Shown here: positions 57,952-64,000 of the stretch, piece by piece
Layout: each line of letters starts with the position of its first letter
Numbering within the stretch: position 1 is the first letter of the stretch
NCBI GenBank assembly: GCA_903813345.2
Contig: CAIIXF020000012.1
Location: 21,404,184-21,468,183 of the forward strand
Length of the DNA stretch: 64,000 nucleotides
Source: Owenia fusiformis
Lineage: Eukaryota > Annelida > Polychaeta > Sabellida > Oweniidae
Reading direction: 5' to 3'
The notes under the pieces: generated by a model
Seen by the model: the letters and a program-made list of their open reading frames with translations, nothing else
Told to the model about the DNA's origin: nothing
Databases searched by the model: none
Translations under genes and position numbers: made by a program

Positions 57952-59978
57952 TTATTATTATTTTTCTTCCTCCTCACCAAATTTCTCGTCAACTATAACA
58001 GCTTACTTAATCCAACTTACATGGTTAACTAAAGACTGAAACCGGCTTTCTGGGAAATTAGGTCAAATTTTTATCTAGGTCAAAGGTCAAGAACTAGGTC
58101 AAATCTTACATTTTCAACATTCTTCATCATATCTTCGTCAATATTCTTCGTAACTCCTTCATCTTTTTTTCATCGTGTAGCTTAGAAAAAGGCGAATCAA
58201 AGATATGACATCAGAATTTTGATAACTCTTACCGATTTTGAGATATGGCGTCCGAAATGTAGGTCACGCCTAAACATGCTCCAAATCGAATGTGTGAGCT
58301 ATGAAAAAGATGTAGAATTTTCTAAGGAATCCAAATCTGCAAACCAAATTTAGATCAGACTTCCGGTTCGGAAGTTATGGCGTTTTGAAAGCTCAAAAAT
58401 CGCTAAATTTGGTGCCTATGTTAAGTCAATGGGAAAAAAGACTTTTTCGAAGTGTAAAATACAGGATATAGACTAAGTACAGCTTAACATAATGAATGCT
58501 TATAAAAGAAGGGGACCTCAAAAGCTACATAGTTTCAAAATTTGGACACCAAAATGCCTAGGTCAAAATCTAGGTCAAATTCATAGTGTTTCCTTATTTT
58601 TACGATTCTGACACTACACTTTAATAATTTACTTCCAAATTTTGTATACAGGTAGAAAAGAGTGTGCTAATAGTGTTAGCCTTTTGCCGTCAGAAAGTAT
58701 TTTGACCCACTTTTGAGATATGGTGTCCGAAAAGTAGGTCAAAATAAAAAGTTCTCCAGATCCAACGTATGAGTTATGAATTAAGGGTAGAATTTTCTCA
58801 GGAATCTGAATCTGCAAACCAAATTTTAATCCGACTTCCGGTGCGGAAGTTATGGCGTGTCCAAAAAGTAGGTCAAAATAAAAAATTTCCAAATTTAACG
58901 TATGAGTTATGAATTAGGGGTAGAACTTTTGTCAGGAATCCGAATCTGCAAACCAAATTTCGATCCGACTTCCGGTTCGAAAGTTATGGCGTTTTGAAAG
59001 CTCAAAAATCGCTAAATTTGGTGCCCCATGTTATGGCAATGGGAAAAAAGATTTTTTTGAAGTGTAAAATACGAGATAAAGACTGAGTACAGCTTCACAT
59101 AATGAAAGCCTATAAAAGAAAGGGACCTCAAAAGCTAGCTAGCTTCACAATTTGGTCACCAAAATGCCTAGGTCAAAATCTAGGTCAAATTTATAGTTTA
59201 AACTTATTTTTGCGATTCTGACACTACACTTTAATTATTTGCTTCAAAATTTTGTATACAGGTAGCAAAGAGTGTGCTAATAGTGTTAGCCTTTTGCCGT
59301 CAGAAAGTATTTTGACCCACTTTTGAGATATAGTGTCCGAAAAGTAGGTCAACATGAAAGTTTCTCCAAATTTAACGTATGAGTTATGAATTAAGGGTAG
59401 AATTTTCTCAGGAATCCGAATCTGCAAATCAAATTTCAATCCGACACCCGGTTTGGAAGTAATGGCGTTTTGAAAAATAAAAAAATTGGTATTTTGATAT
59501 CCCATGTTATGTCAATTATCTTTGTCACTATTCGTCGTTATTCCTTTATCTTTTTTTCATCATGTAGCTTAAAGACAGTCCTTTCATTATTGTAACTGTC
59601 TTTTTTGATTACTCTTACCGATTTTGAGGAATGGCGTCTGGAAAGTAGGTCAACATAAAAAGTTTTCAAAATTTAATGTATGAGTTATGACACAAACGTA
59701 GAATTTTCTCAGAAATTCGAATCTGCAAACCAAATTTCGACCCAAATTCTGGTTAGATAGTTATAGCTGTTTGAAGTCTCGAAAAGTCGACATTATGATA
59801 TCCCCATGTTAAGCCAATGTAGACAAAGATAAGCTACTTAAGAGTTGTCTAAATGTCTGTATTCTAGATGACTCAGCTTATTCTGAATGGCTCAGCTAAC
59901 AGTATTTTGGATGACTTAGCTTAAAAAAAGTTTTAAATCTGGAGTCTTAAATTGAACTTGTTCAATTTACATGTCTAG
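57952..59978 (+). mobile_element. Helentron-like unit 4, 5' hairpin missing
   Basis: The start resembles the interior of unit 1 (CCTCCTCACCAAATTTCTCG), and the body follows unit 1 almost base for base over long stretches, e.g. 58040-58240 versus 51200-51400. Markers are at about 58688 and 59298. Ends hairpin (59949-59968), ACATGT, CTAG (59975-59978). Confidence 0.65.
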
Positions 59979-61694
59979 TTATTATTATTATTCCTCCTCA
60001 CCAAATTTCTCGTCAACTATAACAGCTTACTTAATCTAACTTACATGGTTAACTAAGGACTGTATCCGGCTTTCTGGGAAATTAGGTCAAATTTCTATCT
60101 AGGTCATAGGTCAAGAACTAGGTCAAATCGTTGATTTTCACTAATTCACCACTTTTCTCAGTCGTCTTTCAATATTTTTGCTCCGGGTTTTTTTCATCAT
60201 GTTCCTTGGAAAAAACGCTAATTCCGTAAGGCAAATCATTTTTTGATTACTCTTACCGATTTTGAGATATTGCGTCCGAAAAGTAGGTCAGAACAAAAAA
60301 CTCTCCAAATTCAACATGAGAGTTATGAAATAAGTGTAGAATGATCTCAGGAATCCGAATCTGCAAACCAAATTTCGATCCGACTTCCGGTTCGGAAGTT
60401 ATGGCGTTTTGAAAGCTCAAAAATCGCTAAATTTGGTGCCTATGTTAAGTCAATGGGAAAAAAGACTTTTTCGAAGTGTAAAATACAGGATATAGACTGA
60501 GTACAGCTTAACATAATGAATGCTTATAAAAGAAGGGGACCTCAAAAGCTACATAGTTTCAAAATTTGGACACCAAAATGCCTAGGTCAAAATCTAGGTC
60601 AAATTCATAGTGTTTCCTTATTTTTACGATTCTGACACTACACTTGAATAACTTACTTCCAAATTTTGTATACAGGTAGCAAAGAGTGTGCTTATAGTGT
60701 TAGCCTTTTGCCGTCAGAAAGTATTTTGACCCACTTTTGAGATATGGTGTCCGAAAAGTAGGTCAAAATAAAAAGTTCTCCAGATCCAACGTATGAGTTA
60801 TGAATTAAGGGTAGAATTTTCTCAGGAATCCGAATCTGCAAACCAAATTTCGATCCGACTTCCGGTTCGGAAGTCATGGCGTGTCCAAAAAGTAGGTCAA
60901 AATAAAATTCTCCAGATCCAACGTATGAGTTATGAATTAGGGATAGAATTTTGTCAGGTATCCGAATCTGCAAACCAAATTTCGATCCGACTTCCGGTTC
61001 GAAAGTTATGGCGTTTTGAAAGCTCAAAAATCGCTAAATTTGGTGCCCCATGTTATGTCAATGAGAAAAAGGATTTTTTGAAGTATAAAATACCAGATAT
61101 AGACTGAGTACAGCTTAATATTCTGAAAGCCTATAAAAGGAGGGGACCTCGAAGACTATCTAGCTTTAAAATTTGGACGCAAAAATGCCTTGGTCAAAAT
61201 CTAGGTCAAATTCATAGTTTTTCCTTATTTTTGCGATTCTGACATTACACTTTAAGGATTTGCTTCAAAATTGTGTATACAGGTAGCAAAGAGTGTGCTT
61301 ATAGTGTTAGCCTTCTGCCGTCAGAAAGTTTTTTGACCCACTTTTGAGATATGGTGTCCGAAATGTAGGTCAAAATAAAAAATTCTCCAAATTTAACGTA
61401 TGAGTTATGAATTAAGGGTAGAATTTTCTCAGGAATCAGAATCTTTAAACCAAATTTCGATCTGACTTCTGGTTAGATAGTTATAGCGGTTTGAAGTCTC
61501 GAAAAGTCGATATGATGATATCCCCATGTTAAGCCAATGGAGTCGAAGATAACATTCTTAAAAGTTGTCTAAATGTCTATATTCTAGCTGACTCAGCTTA
61601 TTCTGAATGACTCAGCTTACAATTGGATGACTCAGCTTGAAAAAAGGTTTAAATCTGGAGTCTTAAATTGAACTTGTTCAATTTACATGTCTAG
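59979..61694 (+). mobile_element. Helentron-like unit 5, last of the array
   Basis: Begins TTATTATTATTATTCCTCC, ends AAATCTGGAGTCT, hairpin (61665-61684), ACATGT, CTAG (61691-61694), followed by unrelated TTTTATATACTG. Markers are at about 60712 and 61316. Opposed reading frames in this and earlier units (SQESKSANQISIRL and the antisense SEPEVGSKFGLQI type) recur in every copy and are repeat translations, not genes. Confidence 0.65.
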
Positions 61695-62660
61695 TTTTAT
61701 ATACTGTCTTATTGAAATGAATACTCTAGTTTGTTTCATTCCTCAGTATTATTAATTCACATGTTTAGATATTAATGAATACATTTTGTATAAGTTAAAC
61801 GTTTTGTTTACGTGCCATATGACCTTGGTATACACTGAACAAAATCAATGGAAATTCTCAGACACGGTGAACACCGCAAGATATTCACCGATTTGATAGC
61901 AAGGCCCGTGAATAGTGAATACCACCTGACTTTTCATGAAATATGATCCCGTTGTCCAATCATACAATCGCAAGCTTGACAGCGATATAATAATAACCAA
62001 TATCATATTTTCGTTAATTACGCAGCAGCACCGGAGCTTGCTTGTTATATCATTTTCGAACTCTGCACTTCAACCATTACATTTAGGAAAATAAAAATAC
62101 GAAATAAGAAATTGGCATCGCAAGTTGAAAGTGTCCGGGTTATCAGACCATTGCCTCGTTATGTCGGTTTTACGATATTCCCTCAATTATCTGTGAAATT
62201 GCTTATTGATTTTGAAACCATTTTCCAATTTTCAATTACCGCTGCCAAAATAGAACTTTGTAAAATGTCTCATTTCCCATTTAACATCTACGATTTATTC
62301 TTGTTTGCTTTTCAACATTAACGCGAGAGCTGATTTACCAAAGAAAATAGCAGAGGCAACCCATCCTTCATTCATTCCAGTAATGTTCTCATGCAAAAAT
62401 ACAGATTTTTAAAAGGGGAAAAGGTGTTATATCAGTAGCAAGTGATAACCCAGAACTACACGTTAGGATTAGATGTAATACACATACATTGTATGTTAGT
62501 GACGATAGACATAAACAGCAGACCCAAAGACATCTCTTATTTTCAAAACACAGCTGTAAATACAATGCAACTAAGAGCTCCATGTATAATTGAATTTCAA
62601 CATTAAAGATTTATAAAGTCTCACAGAGAAAACTAAATTACAACTCCATAAAGTAACTCT
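61695..62660. other. Unassigned sequence after the array
   Basis: No gene recognised. Contains the diverged GGTGAACACCGC/ATATTCACCGAT block near 61870-61905, shared with 37655-37700. Confidence 0.45.
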
Positions 62661-63014
62661 ATTATTTCATATTCAATGGCCTTTTGAAGTATGTAGGATT
62701 GGTCTTTTGTTGATTAACTAGTAATTGTATTGTGCGATCTTCCGTATGATATGGCTAGATCGCGTCTTTCTCAACCCACCTGTATTTAACCCTCTTCTAC
62801 ATCAGGGATTATTTTTTACCTTAATGTATTGCTTCTTACGTTGATTATTAAACACTCGTATACCTTGAATTATGGGCTGCTCTTTACACATTCTAACCCG
62901 TCCTTGTAAATTACATATAGAATTGTATATCAGCCAGGACGCATGAAAAGGGGTCTTATCACAGATTTTTTTCAATATATATATATATATGTCTTAACAA
63001 TTCTTCCTTGCAGA
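62661..63014 (+). repeat. 354-bp direct repeat, copy 1
   Basis: It runs from ATTATTTCATATTCAATGGC to TTCTTCCTTGCAGA and is repeated, with no difference seen by eye, at 63647-64000, offset 986 bp. It includes a short (AT)n tract. The pyrimidine-rich TTCTTCCTTGCAG end resembles a splice acceptor, but no exon is recognised after it. Confidence 0.9.
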
Positions 63015-63646
63015 TATCTAGACCAAAATGATGAATTTAAATTTAGCATATTTTCTTCTAAATCTTGGGCACATTTTTGGCTCTGTAGCAGAATTTTAAT
63101 ATTTGTGATTAGACCGGTTTTCCTGTGTTGAGGCCCGTTTGTTTATTGTTAAACAATGTTTCGTATTCACCCTTGGTATACAGCTAACGAAAATTGACCG
63201 GTACTGGTCAAAAGCTGGACCGGTACGGCCGGGTTGACGGTTTTATTTGAATTTAAAACAGCCATAACTTGCTCAATATTGACTTCCTCGTGTCTAATTT
63301 GAAATATATGATGCCTCCCGATGCTTTTAAGTACCCCAATTTTTTACAGATTTTTAAACGGACCAAAACTCTCTAAATGCGCATTTATGCTCCTTTCTCT
63401 CGAGAACGACTGTCTCATTTTCACGATAACTTTTATTTAGTACTTCTAACATATAAGATCTATTTTTCCCCATCAAGGTATGATGTAAATGACATGCTAT
63501 TTACATCTTGTGAGTTTCAATGACGCGCGTTTGATTTTATAAAAAATGCCAAACTTTGTGACAAAGAATTTCATTCTGCTTGCAGCGAGAAGACGGACCG
63601 GTTCGGGGCAATAACACACATGTATAAAGATTCCTAAATTATGTTC
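63015..63646. other. Spacer between the exact direct repeats
   Basis: Contains CCGGTACTGGTC and GGACCGGTACGGCCGG, small GC-rich near-palindromes at 63197-63236. Otherwise AT-rich with no gene recognised. Confidence 0.45.
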
Positions 63647-64000
63647 ATTATTTCATATTCAATGGCCTTTTGAAGTATGTAGGATTGGTCTTTTGTTGAT
63701 TAACTAGTAATTGTATTGTGCGATCTTCCGTATGATATGGCTAGATCGCGTCTTTCTCAACCCACCTGTATTTAACCCTCTTCTACATCAGGGATTATTT
63801 TTTACCTTAATGTATTGCTTCTTACGTTGATTATTAAACACTCGTATACCTTGAATTATGGGCTGCTCTTTACACATTCTAACCCGTCCTTGTAAATTAC
63901 ATATAGAATTGTATATCAGCCAGGACGCATGAAAAGGGGTCTTATCACAGATTTTTTTCAATATATATATATATATGTCTTAACAATTCTTCCTTGCAGA
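63647..64000 (+). repeat. 354-bp direct repeat, copy 2 (runs to the window edge)
   Basis: Matches 62661-63014 to the last base of the window, so the true repeat is at least this long. Confidence 0.9.

Noticed and set aside
51393-61107. Recurrent ORFs SQESKSANQISIRL and antisense SEPEVGSKFGLQI
   Set aside because: They recur because the 470-bp unit recurs. Frames break between copies, both strands are equally open, and nothing resembles a protein family.

Overview
The window is AT-rich, intron-bearing animal DNA dominated by transposable elements. It contains one recognisable host gene and no bacterial features. The gene is a LIM-homeobox transcription factor. Its neighbours are LINE fragments, Tc1/mariner-like and Harbinger-like elements, foldback elements and a Helentron-like array, which fits a marine invertebrate. 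A lophotrochozoan such as a mollusc is plausible but is not proved by the sequence.

The gene lies on the minus strand between 43163 and about 16953. I assembled it from five exons whose splice phases all agree: LIM domain 1 (43163-42973), LIM domain 2 (39704-39502), linker plus homeodomain residues 1-46 (30691-30321), homeodomain residues 47-60 (23981-23831), and a probable C-terminal exon (17221-17009, or to the stop at 16953). The domain order and the peptide RVIQ/VWFQNMRSKERRMK place it in the Lhx1/5 (Lim1) group. It is divergent and has Met at homeodomain position 52. Read through to the stop at 16953 it would be 394 residues, close to vertebrate Lhx1/Lhx5. It should act in the nucleus as a DNA-binding developmental regulator whose LIM domains recruit LDB/CLIM-type cofactors.

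Layout. 1-7300: the end of a TA-flanked foldback element, minisatellites, a CACTGG foldback, and a triple-nested TA-inserting element. 7316-13360: a 6-kb palindrome flanked by TTAA with a captured coding relic at its centre. 13881-15424: a Harbinger-like MITE and a mariner foldback with transposase relics. 17009-43163: the LIM-homeobox gene. Its introns hold a LINE ORF1 broken by three nested insertions, a three-level nest at 25536-30243, a LINE reverse-transcriptase relic split by a mariner element, and several foldbacks. 43955-45330: a third copy of the 1.37-kb TA element. 45930-50950: mostly featureless. 50961-61694: five head-to-tail units with asymmetric terminal inverted repeats and 3' hairpin-CTAG ends, resembling Helentron/HINE elements. 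62661-64000: an apparently exact 354-bp direct duplication.

The two most unusual signals are these. First, three foldback elements (26281-28135, 34897-35781, 41585-42591) have unrelated cores. Their arms are arrays of 15-16-bp units that share one backbone (GGG...GAGTTG.CTT) but differ in a central block, and all have 8-bp target-site duplications. Second, the Helentron-like tandem array. All calls come from reading by eye; no search or alignment was run.
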